DNA of 64,000 bases. Source: JBHHUI01 sp965248775 (GTDB lineage Bacteria; Chloroflexota; Anaerolineae; Anaerolineales; JBHHUI01). This document shows positions 1 through 8,253 of this stretch, piece by piece (positions within the stretch are counted from its first letter, which is position 1; each line of letters starts with the position of its first letter). Made by a program: the position numbers and the translations under genes. The DNA is taken from assembly GCA_965248775.1 (NCBI GenBank), contig OZ252150.1, positions 3,224,001-3,288,000 of the forward strand, given 5' to 3'. The notes beneath the pieces were generated by a model. That model made no database searches. It saw only the letters and a list, made by a program, of their open reading frames with translations, and had not been told where the DNA came from.

Positions 1-2
1 GG

Positions 3-554
3 ACAATACAGACATTGTTGGCGAAACCTGTACGCCGCTGGGAACTACTGGCGGGCAAATGGGTGGGCTTCGCTGCCATGCTCACGCTTTATCTGCTGCT
101 GATGGCGGGAGGCATTATGCTGGTTGTGTATATTCTGGCCGGTTACTCGCCGCCGAACAGATTTGCTGGAATTGGTCTGATGTGGCTGGTCTCGCAGGTA
201 TTGCTGTGTCTGTCTTTGGTAGGGGGAGCTTATCTTTCCACTCTGGCAAACGGTGTGGTGGCGTTCGGCCTTTTCGGGGTGGCCTTTGTCGGTGGATGGG
301 TTGAGCAGTTTGGTTCAATGGCGCAGAACCAGGCTGCAGTCAACGTTGGCATCGTCAGCAGTCTGTTGTTGCCGACGGAAGCGCTCTGGAAATTAGCAGC
401 TTTTAGAATGCAATCGCCGTTGGTCACAGCTTTGGGCTTTTCGCCCTTTTCATCCAGCTCCGTCCCGAGTGGCTGGATGGTGGTCTATGCTGTTCTCTAC
501 ACTGGCGGTTTATTGATTCTCGCCATGCGACGATTCAGTCAACGTGATCTTTAA
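3..554 (+). CDS. ABC-2 type transporter permease, 5' end missing
   Basis: The frame is open from the window edge, so the start lies upstream. The visible part opens with LLAKPVRRWELLAGKW, the typical 'cassette' segment of ABC-2 permeases, and continues with about five hydrophobic segments ending in RRFSQRDL. It is an inner-membrane export permease that would pair with an ATPase, presumably upstream. The substrate cannot be told. The gene converges on the leftward FAH gene with a 12-nt gap. Confidence 0.8.
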   Translation, partial: TIQTLLAKPVRRWELLAGKWVGFAAMLTLYLLLMAGGIMLVVYILAGYSPPNRFAGIGLMWLVSQVLLCLSLVGGAYLSTLANGVVAFGLFGVAFVGGWVEQFGSMAQNQAAVNVGIVSSLLLPTEALWKLAAFRMQSPLVTALGFSPFSSSSVPSGWMVVYAVLYTGGLLILAMRRFSQRDL

Positions 555-566
555 TCCCCAAGCGGA

Positions 567-1334
567 TCAGGTTGCTTCGGCGACTGTGTTGCGCAGCTCC
601 CCAATCCCCTCGATTTCAATTTCGACAACATCGCCCGCTTCGAGCTTGCCCACACCTCCGGGCGTGCCCGTGATGATGACATCTCCGGGCTCAAGCGTCA
701 TCACCGAAGAGAGAAAGGCGATCACTTGCGGCACCGCGAAGCGCATATCGCGTGTGGAGGACATCTGGCGTACCTGTCCGTTGACGTTGCAAACAATGAC
801 AAGGTCAGAGGGATCCACGTCTGTCGCGATCCAGGGGCCGATGGGTAAAAACGTATCGAAGCTTTTGCTGCGCGCATCGAAGCGACCGGGCTGCCTCAAA
901 TCGCGGGCTGTCATATCGTTCGCACAGGTGTATCCGAGCACAAAGTGATGGGCATCTTCCACGGAGACCCAGCGCGCCCGCCGTCCGATCACGACCCCCA
1001 ATTCTGCGGCAAACTCCACATATTGCGATTGCGGTGGGATTAATATCTGCTGATTTGTCCCTATTACGGCGCTGGGTGGCTTGAAGAAAAACCAGGGCAG
1101 CTCGGCTGCTTCGCTTCCAAGCTCGCGCAGGCGGGCATCGTAATTTCCACCAATACAGATCACTTTGCTGGGATGTACTGGCGCTGCCAATTGCACATTC
1201 TCCAGATCGTCTTTCAGTGCGCCGCGCACATGCTCATCATAAGGCGCGGCGCTCACTGTGCCGACGCGTCCCTCTTCCATCCAGCCATAGGTCGGCTCAT
1301 CGTCTTCGAATTTTCGGTAGCGTAGAAATATCAT
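567..1334 (-). CDS. fumarylacetoacetate hydrolase (FAH) family protein
   Basis: 255 residues. FAH-fold hydrolase/decarboxylase/isomerase of 2-keto-acid intermediates; the exact substrate cannot be assigned. Visible motifs: VEFAAELGVVIG (paired metal-binding Glu), YTCANDMTARDLR (metal Asp), and ITGTPGGVGKLEAGDVVEIEIEGIG near the C-terminus in pieces typical of the family. ATG 1334 is chosen because the family starts here and it lies 1 nt after the stop of the upstream methyltransferase, implying translational coupling. The frame extends further upstream but only inside the methyltransferase. Confidence 0.85.
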   Translation of the reverse strand: MIFLRYRKFEDDEPTYGWMEEGRVGTVSAAPYDEHVRGALKDDLENVQLAAPVHPSKVICIGGNYDARLRELGSEAAELPWFFFKPPSAVIGTNQQILIPPQSQYVEFAAELGVVIGRRARWVSVEDAHHFVLGYTCANDMTARDLRQPGRFDARSKSFDTFLPIGPWIATDVDPSDLVIVCNVNGQVRQMSSTRDMRFAVPQVIAFLSSVMTLEPGDVIITGTPGGVGKLEAGDVVEIEIEGIGELRNTVAEAT

Positions 1335-1335
1335 G

Positions 1336-2055
1336 TTATTTGCGCGCCCAGGCCAGATCGTAATCGAGCTGCCATGGATGGATATAAATGTCGTCCAGCC
1401 CACGATCTTCAAGCAGACTCCGGAACGCTGCACGTGAGAAGGTCTTGCCCAACAGCCAGCGAGCGGATGGGCCAATCCTGTTTGTGAGCAGCAGCGAGCC
1501 ACCCGGTCGTAGCACACGCATACATTCTGCGATGACGCCCTCGGCACTCGGCATGAATTCCAATGCCTCCAGGCAAACCACGGCATCGAAGGAGTCAGTT
1601 GCAAAGGGCAACAGGTCAGCCGGGTTGAGAAGGAATTCCACCTGCTCCGGCATCGATCTTACCTCGTATTGCGCTTGCCTCAACATCCCTAGAGATAGGT
1701 CCGTCTGCACGATATAGCCGTCGAAGGCCACTTGCCGCAGCAGCGAGCGGGCCAGCCGCCCAGTCCCGGCAGCCACGTCGAGTACACGCGCTGCGGGAAG
1801 CGCGGCCAGATTGCCCGCGAGTGGGAAGCCCAGGAAATCATCATCGAACTGATTGTCAAATTCTTTGATGCCTTCATAGCGATGCGCGGCGAGATCGTAA
1901 AGCCAGACGACACCCCACGCACCCAGATGCGCGCCTTCTGCGAGATGTAACTCCCAGTAGAGCAGGCTCGCTATCAGTAGCAGCAAGGCACTGCCGAGGA
2001 GCCAACTCACAGAAGTGTGCTCAAAAAGCAACCGGGTGGCGTATTCGACAGGCAA
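1336..2055 (-). CDS. class I SAM-dependent methyltransferase with N-terminal membrane segment
   Basis: 239 residues. A hydrophobic stretch at about residues 18-35 (VSWLLGSALLLLIASLLYW) suggests a membrane anchor. Then comes a Methyltransf_11-type domain with SAM motif I VLDVAAGTGRLA, the post-I acidic residue QTDLS and motif III-like RVLRPGG. It methylates a small molecule or lipid; the target is unknown. It is upstream of and coupled to the FAH gene (1-nt gap), so the two are probably co-transcribed. Confidence 0.75.
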   Translation of the reverse strand: MPVEYATRLLFEHTSVSWLLGSALLLLIASLLYWELHLAEGAHLGAWGVVWLYDLAAHRYEGIKEFDNQFDDDFLGFPLAGNLAALPAARVLDVAAGTGRLARSLLRQVAFDGYIVQTDLSLGMLRQAQYEVRSMPEQVEFLLNPADLLPFATDSFDAVVCLEALEFMPSAEGVIAECMRVLRPGGSLLLTNRIGPSARWLLGKTFSRAAFRSLLEDRGLDDIYIHPWQLDYDLAWARK

Positions 2056-2138
2056 CGAAATTTCATATCACCAATCATACGCCACCCGGCTCAATTGCCT
2101 CCAAATCGGGCGGTAATGCTTTACTGAAACCGGGCGCA

Positions 2139-3026
2139 CTAGCCTTTCGGTTTGCTCGTCATGACCTCCGGTGTTTCCGGGGTACGGGAATCGTTGCGCA
2201 TCTCCGCCCAGTCGGCTAACATGTAGCGGAAATTCTTATCCAGCTTGACCTGTGTGCTCTGCCGCGCAACCCATAACGCCTGATAGAGTGCTGAGAGTAA
2301 CGTGCCCACGGCTGGATAATCTGGTGTTTGGATCGCGGTCGTGTTCGGTGCAGCAATGACAATATCAGCCGGGATAGCTGCCGGCCAGGATGTTGCGCCG
2401 GTGATGGTTACAACGGTTGCTCTGGTAGACTTCGCAAGTCGTAAAGCATGATTGAGGTCCTGACAAAGCGAACTGACAGCAATGCCGATGACAAGGTCGC
2501 CACGCTGTAAGTTGAGAAATGCCATCGCAGCTGACTCAGGCGAAGGGTCAACGTCATAGACGTTCAAGCCCAGGTTGCGCAGCCGGTAGGCGAAGACGCG
2601 CGCCAGTTCACGACTGAGACCTTCTCCGACCACAACGATTTTTTCAGCTTTCCCAACCAGCGTGACGAAGCGACCGACATCGCGCGGTTGTAGCGAACGT
2701 TCTAGCATTTCCAGGTTATTAATTTCGCGTCGGATTGCCGCTAATGCAATCGAGCCTGGCTCGCGGCTCAGTACTGGCGGGTTCAGATAGCGATCGAGGT
2801 CATCCTTGACTTCTCCCCGAACTTCTCCCAGCAACTCCGGATAGCCCGGATAACCAAGGTGCTGCGCAAAACGAACAACTGTTGCCGGATCGATTTCTAA
2901 ATGTTTAGCAAGCTGCGATGCGTTCAAAAACGCCGCCTCGTGCGTGTGGTCCATGAGATAGTCGGCCAATACTCGGAATGAGGCCGACATGCGATCGTAG
3001 GCGGCACGGATCTTATCGCGAAACAT
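2139..3026 (-). CDS. MurR/RpiR family transcriptional regulator
   Basis: 295 residues. N-terminal HTH_6 domain (about 1-75, with LAKHLEIDPATVVRFAQHLG) followed by a SIS sugar-phosphate binding domain (about 120-250, VVGEGLSREL and IGIAVSS). It is a cytoplasmic repressor or activator responding to a phosphosugar. ATG 3026 is preferred over an upstream start because AAAGGGG lies 10 nt before it. No sugar-use gene is adjacent, so its regulon cannot be guessed. Confidence 0.85.
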   Translation of the reverse strand: MFRDKIRAAYDRMSASFRVLADYLMDHTHEAAFLNASQLAKHLEIDPATVVRFAQHLGYPGYPELLGEVRGEVKDDLDRYLNPPVLSREPGSIALAAIRREINNLEMLERSLQPRDVGRFVTLVGKAEKIVVVGEGLSRELARVFAYRLRNLGLNVYDVDPSPESAAMAFLNLQRGDLVIGIAVSSLCQDLNHALRLAKSTRATVVTITGATSWPAAIPADIVIAAPNTTAIQTPDYPAVGTLLSALYQALWVARQSTQVKLDKNFRYMLADWAEMRNDSRTPETPEVMTSKPKG

Positions 3027-3282
3027 TGTAAACAGTACCCCTTTGAGATTGTTAGATGTTTGGATGGGCTTTGCAATGAAAATTGGCAAAGTTTTGTCGA
3101 CGAGTCTATCACATTAACAAGGGGCAGTCCATCGAAATCTGATTGTTTTGAGCGTCGAGGCAATAACCTGTGAATAACTGATTGAAACGTTTGGCTTTGC
3201 TGCTGGATTGGAAATCCTCTTCAATGCAACAAATTGAAGTGGCCGGAAGCGATTTTGTCTGAGATAAACGTGTCTCCACACT

Positions 3283-3291
3283 TGGTATAAT
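3283..3291 (+). promoter_or_regulatory. extended -10 promoter of tRNA-Val
   Basis: TGGTATAAT is a perfect extended -10 box. Transcription would start about 25 nt before the mature tRNA. No good -35 hexamer lies 17 nt upstream, which fits an extended -10 promoter. Confidence 0.55.
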
Positions 3292-3322
3292 GACGGCTAC
3301 CCCTGTGCGTCTGGGGCTATAC

Positions 3323-3396
3323 GGGCGGGTAGCTCAGTTGGTTAGAGCGCTTCTCTTACACAGAAGAGGTCACAGGTTCGAGTCCTGTTCCGCCCA
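3323..3396 (+). tRNA. tRNA-Val (anticodon TAC)
   Basis: A 74-nt cloverleaf read by eye. Acceptor GGGCGGG pairs with TCCGCCC (one G-U), D arm GCTC/GAGC, anticodon stem CTTCT/AGAAG with loop CTTACAC (anticodon TAC), T arm ACAGG-TTCGAGT-CCTGT, discriminator A. CCA is not encoded. Its 3' part is the integration target of the element to the right. Confidence 0.95.
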
Positions 3397-3399
3397 CTT
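3352..3399 (+). repeat. attL: 48-bp direct repeat in the 3' end of tRNA-Val
   Basis: From the anticodon stem to 3 nt past the tRNA end, 48 bp are identical to 46549-46596. An intact tRNA on one side and an exact 3' fragment on the other is the classical footprint of tyrosine-recombinase integration into a tRNA gene. The integrase gene is not visible. The adjacent 3.4 kb is IS material that may have replaced it. Confidence 0.8.
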
Positions 3400-3401
3400 C
3401 T

Positions 3402-3444
3402 GGGCACATATCTAACTCGTGGAGGAAGATATGTGCCCTGCTTT
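3402..3444 (+). terminator. long hairpin after tRNA-Val, possible terminator
   Basis: GGGCACATATCT pairs perfectly over 12 bp with AGATATGTGCCC across a 13-nt loop, followed by a weak T-rich tail (TGCTTTA). It probably ends the tRNA transcript. It lies inside the integrated element because it follows the attL repeat. Confidence 0.5.
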
Positions 3445-3647
3445 ACGAGATATCATGTGACTATATAATCACCGGAGGGCACTACTAGTGACTACATTAA
3501 AAATGGCAATTGAGTGGTATCTACGTATTGCATCATGTAAGAATCTTACCCTGAGAAGCCGTTGCCAGTCCAGTTTTTCCATCATTTTCAACCTGATTCG
3601 AGGTGTGACTTTTCGATCAATTGGTCAAGCCTCACTTAGTTTCCTCT

Positions 3648-3803
3648 GCTTCCGCTGGAGCTGCCTGACGCGCAGCCGAAGCCACGCAGGCGAGCACTGT
3701 CAACACCCCTTGTTGAGATGCGTGTGCAAAGAGCGTCAAGGGGTGTTGACGAAGCGCAGCCGCAGTGGCACGCTGCGGAGCGCAGGGGGCTCCAGCGAGA
3801 AGC
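3648..3803. repeat. long imperfect inverted repeat
   Basis: The outer arms start near GCTTCCGCTGGAGC and end near GCTCCAGCGAGAAGC. The inner stem is a perfect 13-bp pair, GTCAACACCCCTT (3699) with AAGGGGTGTTGAC (3738). It would form a large cruciform or RNA hairpin. The surrounding 3445-3860 has no credible gene. It may be an end structure of the neighbouring rve-type IS or a separate miniature element. Confidence 0.55.
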
Positions 3804-3860
3804 AGGCGTTCTGTTTCCCGTTGGTGAGCCGAGATAAAAGCAGGCTAGTAGTCGACACAT

Positions 3861-5609
3861 TCATCCCGACCCAGTGCCTTCGTCACGACCCAGTGCCTTC
3901 GTCACGACCCAGTGCCTTCGTCCTGACCCAGTACGTTCAGGACTGGGTGCTGCTGCGGCGACATGATCCGCGAACTCCTCGTTCGCCTCGAGTTCATGTT
4001 CCGCTTGCTTGAGGCGCCAGTCATGTACTCGGCGCTGGAGCGTGCGTAACTGACCGTCACTGAATTTGCCGGGCTGGCCTTGTTGCAACCACTGGAAGAG
4101 CATCTTGGCAGTGAGGTAAGGCGTTTGCTCCAATTGCTGCTCAACTTCGTCCCAGACGTCTTCGAATGGATCTTTTCGGGTACGCCACCAGCGCTTCACC
4201 TGGCCATAGCGCCCTTTGCGTTTCGTGCGCCGGTACATGCGCGCAGCACGCTCGAGGCGTCGGGCGGTACCGTTGTCGTTGGGCGGTGGTGCGTTGCCAT
4301 TGGCCGTGCTGGTGATGGCGCGCGCGTTCGGCAGCCCCGGTGCTTTGGCGGACGGGTATGCTGTTTCCGCCGGATGCACGGATCCATTCACATGCTGTGC
4401 GGTGGAGCCGTTGGGTGACGCGGTAGCGGACAGCGCGAGCGGGTTGACGTAGGCGTGCTGCCAGAATAGGTCCTGTAAAGATTCGATCTGCTGTAGCAGG
4501 TTCAAAGGGTCCAACTGGCGGTACTGTTCTCCAAGTGCGCGCCTGGTTTCATCCGAGATACTCTCAGTGGCCGTGACACGCTGATAGGGCGTCCGCGCCA
4601 AATCGTATTTGCACATGATGCGGTTGCCGACGCGTTTTTTCTCCACCAGCTTGACAGAAGGCTGGAAAAAGTTCACGTAAAGCCGGAGTTGCGTGTACAA
4701 AGCACCCAAAACGCGGCAGGCTTCTATGCCAACGAAACGGTCGTAGCCGACGAACTTGCGCACAATGGAGCCGTTCTTCTGTTCGACATGGCACTGGTCG
4801 TTCTCCCGGTAAGGGCGTGAACGAGTGAAGGTGATGCCTTCGTCCTGGCAGTAGTGAAAGAGCAGATAATTCAAGAACTCGCCGCCGTTGTCGGTGTCCA
4901 ACCCCAACAGGTCGAAGGGCAGCTGTGTACGGATGCGCCGGATTGCGCGGAGCACGGTGTCCTGGCTGCGGTACAGCAGCGCGGCGAACTCCGTCCACCC
5001 GGTAGAAACATCCGTCATCACCAGCGTGTGCACAAACTGCCCATCGATGCGATCGCCACAGTGGGCGACCAGGTCGGCTTCGATAAAGCCCGGCCCATCT
5101 TCGTTCCACTCTGCAAATGTGCGCACGGGCACATGATGCTTGAGCAGGCTACCCGGCCTGGTGGTGCTGCGGCCGTAGGGCAGTTGACCGCGCCGCACGT
5201 CTGCCAGGAGGCGGTCAACCGTCGCCGTGCTGATCGCAAGCAGGCGTTCACGCACATCGTCCGAGAGCGAGAGGTGACCGTGCCGCTCCAGGGCGGCCAC
5301 GAACTCCGGCAGAAACGGCACTAGCCGTTTGGAGCAGATACGGTTGGCAGCTTCCCAGACCTCCACCAACGCCGCCTGCACCTCGGGCGTGTAGATTCGG
5401 GGCGACGGTTTCCGCGGCCGTCTCGCAGGTTGCGCTGCCTGGGCGTCATGATACTTGAGCAACGTGAGGGCGTATTTGCGGTGATAGCCGGTGGCAGCGG
5501 TTAATTCGTTGAGGATGGTTTGCTTCTCTTTCTTGGACGCCTGCTGGTAACGCGGCGCGGTGCTGGCCAGAAGTTCACGGCGTGATTGCAGACTCATGGG
5601 ATGCCTCAT
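3861..5609 (-). CDS. rve-type integrase/transposase
   Basis: 582 residues. An N-terminal helical region (RRELLASTAPRYQQAS) resembles the 'integrase catalytic region' transposases common in Chloroflexota. It is followed by an RNase H-like rve core with EADLVAHCG (first Asp), LDTDNGGEF (second Asp region) and a downstream Glu in HVEQKNGS. The C-terminus is lengthened by the 19-bp repeats. ATG 5609 has GGAGGAG six nt upstream. The element ends are not identified. On its right it abuts and truncates an IS3 copy at 5706. This is DDE transposition, not tRNA-site integration. Confidence 0.75.
   Translation of the reverse strand: MRHPMSLQSRRELLASTAPRYQQASKKEKQTILNELTAATGYHRKYALTLLKYHDAQAAQPARRPRKPSPRIYTPEVQAALVEVWEAANRICSKRLVPFLPEFVAALERHGHLSLSDDVRERLLAISTATVDRLLADVRRGQLPYGRSTTRPGSLLKHHVPVRTFAEWNEDGPGFIEADLVAHCGDRIDGQFVHTLVMTDVSTGWTEFAALLYRSQDTVLRAIRRIRTQLPFDLLGLDTDNGGEFLNYLLFHYCQDEGITFTRSRPYRENDQCHVEQKNGSIVRKFVGYDRFVGIEACRVLGALYTQLRLYVNFFQPSVKLVEKKRVGNRIMCKYDLARTPYQRVTATESISDETRRALGEQYRQLDPLNLLQQIESLQDLFWQHAYVNPLALSATASPNGSTAQHVNGSVHPAETAYPSAKAPGLPNARAITSTANGNAPPPNDNGTARRLERAARMYRRTKRKGRYGQVKRWWRTRKDPFEDVWDEVEQQLEQTPYLTAKMLFQWLQQGQPGKFSDGQLRTLQRRVHDWRLKQAEHELEANEEFADHVAAAAPSPERTGSGRRHWVVTKALGRDEGTGSG
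3867..3923. repeat. three tandem 19-bp repeats at the transposase 3' end
   Basis: Units of 19 bp (CGACCCAGTGCCTTCGTCA) at 3867, 3886 and 3905, followed by a diverged fourth (TGACCCAGTACGTTCAGGA). They form the last codons of the leftward transposase. Because 19 is not a multiple of 3, each unit is translated differently, so the coding end has probably been altered by repeat expansion. Confidence 0.7.
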
Positions 5610-5705
5610 CGATCTCCTCCGAACGTCCGAACAACGGGAACATTCGGTAAGGATTAGCGTGAGTCAACGATCTTGTCAAAGTAAGGTTTTCGATGATGCA
5701 ATGCG

Positions 5706-5940
5706 TGATAGCGACACAGCGGTTGAGCAGCTTGCTTTGGATTTGGGAGTAAGTAGTAGCAGTCTGAATCGCTGGCGGGCTGAATACGCGGCTGATGGAG
5801 CGCAGGCATTTCCCGGAAAGGGAAAGCCGAAGGAGCGCGACCGCGAGCTGGCCGAGTTGAAGCGCGAATTGCACGTGGTGCGCCAGGAACGGGACATCCT
5901 AAAAAAAGCCATGGCGGTGTTTGCGCGCGAGCAGAAGTGA
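5706..5940 (+). pseudogene. IS3 orfA, 5'-truncated
   Basis: It retains the HTH second half and coiled coil (LAELKRELHVVRQERDILKK) but lacks the first ~20 residues present in copy 2. The stop TGA overlaps the GTG start of orfB. Confidence 0.8.
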
Positions 5941-6800
5941 GATTTCGCTTCATTGACGAACACAAAGGCGAGTACAGCATCAGTCTGATGTGTCGGGTAC
6001 TGCAAGTCACACGTAGCGGCTACTACGCCTGGCGCAAGCGGCCGGTCAGCCCGCGCGAGCAAGCCAGCCAGGCGTTGGGACGCGAGATCAGAGCGATCTT
6101 TGAGCAGCATCGCGGCGTCTATGGCTGTCCGCGCATTCACCGCGAACTACAGGACCGCGGCATCCGCTGCGGCCACAACCGGGTGGCCCGTCTGTTGCGC
6201 CTGCATGGCCTGCAAGCCCGACGCAAACGGAGCTACAAGGTGACAACCCAGTCGAAGCACAGCCTGCCCGTAGCGCCGAATTTGCTCGTTCAGGACTTCA
6301 CGGCCACTGCGCCTAACGAAGTGTGGCTGGCCGACATCACTTACATTGCAACCAGTGAAGGTTGGCTCTATCTCGCAGCAGTCCTCGACCTGTACTCGCG
6401 ACGGATCGTCGGCTGGGCACTCGGCAAACGCTTGCGCCGCCAACTGACTTTGGATGCTTTGGAGATGGCTCTGCGTTCGCGAAAACCGCCGCCAGGTCTC
6501 ATCCATCATTCTGACCGGGGGAGTCAGTACGCCAGCGCTGAGTATCAGGCGCTGCGCAAGCTTCATGACATCACGCCCAGTATGAGCCGAAGGGGAAACT
6601 GCTACGATAACGCCCCCATGGAGAGCTTCTTTGCCAGCCTGAAATCCGAGTGTGTATACCAGCAACTGTACGCCAGCCGGGCCGCTGCTCGCACCAGCGT
6701 CTTTGACTATGTCGAAGTGTTTTACAATCGGCAACGGATGCATTCGGCCCTGGATTACATGAGCCCACATGCCTATGAACAATTACCTTTAGTGGCTTAA
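5937..6800 (+). CDS. IS3 orfB transposase
   Basis: 287 residues. HTH_21-type region then rve DDE core: WLADITYIA (Asp), HHSDRGSQYAS (Asp) and a Glu in APMESFFASLKSE. It starts GTG 5937 in the -1 frame relative to orfA and is normally made as an OrfAB fusion by frameshifting at the A7 run. It is identical to the other two copies apart from isolated changes (RLRRQ here, RLGRQ elsewhere). Confidence 0.9.
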   Translation: MRFRFIDEHKGEYSISLMCRVLQVTRSGYYAWRKRPVSPREQASQALGREIRAIFEQHRGVYGCPRIHRELQDRGIRCGHNRVARLLRLHGLQARRKRSYKVTTQSKHSLPVAPNLLVQDFTATAPNEVWLADITYIATSEGWLYLAAVLDLYSRRIVGWALGKRLRRQLTLDALEMALRSRKPPPGLIHHSDRGSQYASAEYQALRKLHDITPSMSRRGNCYDNAPMESFFASLKSECVYQQLYASRAAARTSVFDYVEVFYNRQRMHSALDYMSPHAYEQLPLVA

Positions 6801-6910
6801 CCAACTGTCCACTGAATCGGGGTAATACCAAAGACCACCGCAAACAAACCGGTAAAGAGAGAGCCGCAGAAAAGGCCATAAGCCACTGACGTAAAAATCC
6901 ACGCCAGCAT
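6797..6910 (-). pseudogene. small membrane protein truncated by IS3
   Basis: ATG 6910 opens a hydrophobic peptide (MLAWIFTSVAYGLFCGSLFT, then GLFAVVFG) and reads into the IS3 terminal repeat, ending ITPIQWTVG. Only 6830-6910 is host sequence. It is downstream of the DUF4406 gene in the same direction and was probably the last gene of the leftward phage-like block. Confidence 0.5.
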
Positions 6911-6924
6911 GTCACCCCAAAACC

Positions 6925-7581
6925 TTAGTGTCCCCATCTTCCCTCTCGGTACAATTTTGCGATGATTCCGTAAACGGACAGGTCGATGTATGTATCCTCA
7001 AGGGGCTCGTTAATCGCGCCATTCGGCCTCGCCTTAAACTCCACGTCGCGGATGTCCATCCTGAACCCAGTCAGGCTCATAAGTCGAGCCATCTTGTCCC
7101 ATAGGCGAGTCACAAGTCCGATCTCGCCTGTCCCGGCAATATTCGCGGGGCTGTAGTCGGCATTCTTGTCCAGATGCGTGCGCCACATCTTCATAATCGT
7201 TTCCATGAATGCCTGGCACTGCACTGGACTACCTACCTCTGTCGGATGCAACTTCGGAATCTCTGGATAGATATACACTGGCATACCAATGGACTCGGCG
7301 TACTCCTTCTCCTGCAGCGATCCTGTGCTCTCCTCCCAGTGCGGCATCATCAGAATGGCATCGCAGCGGCGGATGATCTCCAGATCCCGAAGAACGTAGT
7401 CCTCGTCGGCGATATCCTTCAAAAGCTCCTCGTTTTCGAAGCCTGCTGTGTTCATATGCGGACTCATAGCGAAATGGCCGGCATGCCATACAGCTATAGC
7501 CACCTTGCGAGCGTTTTCAATGTTTTGCTTTGTTGTACGTCCGTTCTTCGGGGCGTACGGACCTGCTGTATATAAGATCAT
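6925..7581 (-). CDS. DUF4406 + DUF1599 fusion, nucleotide-modification type
   Basis: 218 residues. The N-terminal half (MILYTAGPYAPKNGRTTKQN, HAGHFAMSPHMNT, CDAILMMPHWEESTGS) is a DUF4406 / nucleoside 2-deoxyribosyltransferase-like fold. The C-terminal half (about 140-218: YSPANIAGTGEIGLVTRLWD, PLEDTYIDLSVYGII) is DUF1599, known as a nucleotide-modification-associated domain. Such genes occur mainly in phages. A role in making or handling modified nucleotides is inferred from family context. It is the second-last gene of the leftward block. Confidence 0.75.
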   Translation of the reverse strand: MILYTAGPYAPKNGRTTKQNIENARKVAIAVWHAGHFAMSPHMNTAGFENEELLKDIADEDYVLRDLEIIRRCDAILMMPHWEESTGSLQEKEYAESIGMPVYIYPEIPKLHPTEVGSPVQCQAFMETIMKMWRTHLDKNADYSPANIAGTGEIGLVTRLWDKMARLMSLTGFRMDIRDVEFKARPNGAINEPLEDTYIDLSVYGIIAKLYREGRWGH

Positions 7582-7602
7582 CGTTTATCTTCTCCAAATT
7601 CT

Positions 7603-7728
7603 CTACAAAAGATTCCTAAGTTGTTGAATGTCTTCTTCCATGCGGTCCAGAATCGTGCCCGCATGGTTGGTCACCGATGGGACAGGTTCCTGATCAGGAA
7701 CAGGTGACGTGTTCGTACAATAGTCCCA
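7603..7728 (-). CDS. possible small ORF after DUF5662 gene
   Basis: Immediately after the DUF5662 stop the same frame stays open for 41 codons to TAG 7603, encoding SPVPDQEPVPSV and then a helical tail (DRMEEDIQQLRNLL). No clear start is seen: an ATG overlapping the upstream stop is in another frame, so either a frameshift or an internal GTG is needed. It contains the repeated palindrome, read here as VPDQE. Uncertain. Confidence 0.35.
   Translation of the reverse strand, partial: WDYCTNTSPVPDQEPVPSVTNHAGTILDRMEEDIQQLRNLL
7686..7701. repeat. 16-bp palindrome, copy 1
   Basis: GTTCCTGATCAGGAAC, perfect palindrome. Identical copies at 19887, 21628, 27620 and 32392, all inside the tRNA-Val element. 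Here it lies in the small leftward ORF and is read VPDQE. Confidence 0.85.
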
Positions 7729-8253
7729 TCAAAGACTCCCGCTCTGATCCAGCCAGCGCAACATCGTTACACTTCCCAAGAACAATTCCAGCCAGCGCCG
7801 TGTTTCTGGATGCAGCACCATGTCTTGCTTATTCGCTTCATACCAGGGGCGTGGATCTGCTCGATTTGAGTACGCCATTCCAGCTCCGCACCAATCGGCG
7901 ACCATCTCCCGGATATACGTTTCAGGAATAGGTAGTGGGCTCACACTGCCGCCATCACCGAGAGAACACCACGCCTGCCAGTGATGTTTGTTGCGCTGGT
8001 GGTTCATCCAGGCACGTTTGAACTCATCGGATTGACTGTTCGGGTCGTAGGCGCCAGTGCTGTCACGCACCTCACGTTTGCTGCCATCCGGGTTGTAGAA
8101 ATTGCGCACATACGGTCCCCATTCAACTGGTATGAATTTCGTCCAGTCGTGCACTACTGCGCGCCAGAAAGGTACGCCCAGAGCCAGACAAGCCCGAAAC
8201 ACGAACCACTTATGGCGTATAACGACCTTGAGATAAGACCAGTGTGCCTTCAT
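7729..8253 (-). CDS. DUF5662 family protein
   Basis: 174 residues, phage-associated family of unknown function. The conserved pattern is present: HKWFVF at the N-terminus, VVHDWTKFIPVEWGPY, and NHQRNKHHWQAW, giving a His/Asp set that looks metal-binding. ATG 8253 overlaps the upstream glycosyltransferase stop (ATGA), showing translational coupling in the leftward block. Confidence 0.75.
   Translation of the reverse strand: MKAHWSYLKVVIRHKWFVFRACLALGVPFWRAVVHDWTKFIPVEWGPYVRNFYNPDGSKREVRDSTGAYDPNSQSDEFKRAWMNHQRNKHHWQAWCSLGDGGSVSPLPIPETYIREMVADWCGAGMAYSNRADPRPWYEANKQDMVLHPETRRWLELFLGSVTMLRWLDQSGSL

Larger units (their letters stand above)
5706..6829 (+). mobile_element. IS3 family element (type A), copy 1, 5'-truncated
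   Basis: Identical in sequence to copy 2 (61168-62415) from TGATAGCGAC at 5706 onward. The left end and start of orfA are missing, replaced by the flank of the rve element. The right terminal repeat ends GGTAATACC at 6829. The A7 run at 5901-5907 is a -1 slippery site (A-AAA-AAA phase) joining orfA and orfB. Confidence 0.85.

Noticed and set aside
3488..4012. Rightward 174-codon ORF after tRNA-Val
   Set aside because: It overlaps the long inverted repeat and the 3' end of the transposase in the opposite frame, with no domain.
3861..5609. The rve protein as the integrase of the tRNA-Val element
   Set aside because: rve/DDE enzymes insert at scattered targets with short duplications; tRNA att-site recombination needs a tyrosine or serine recombinase, and none is seen.
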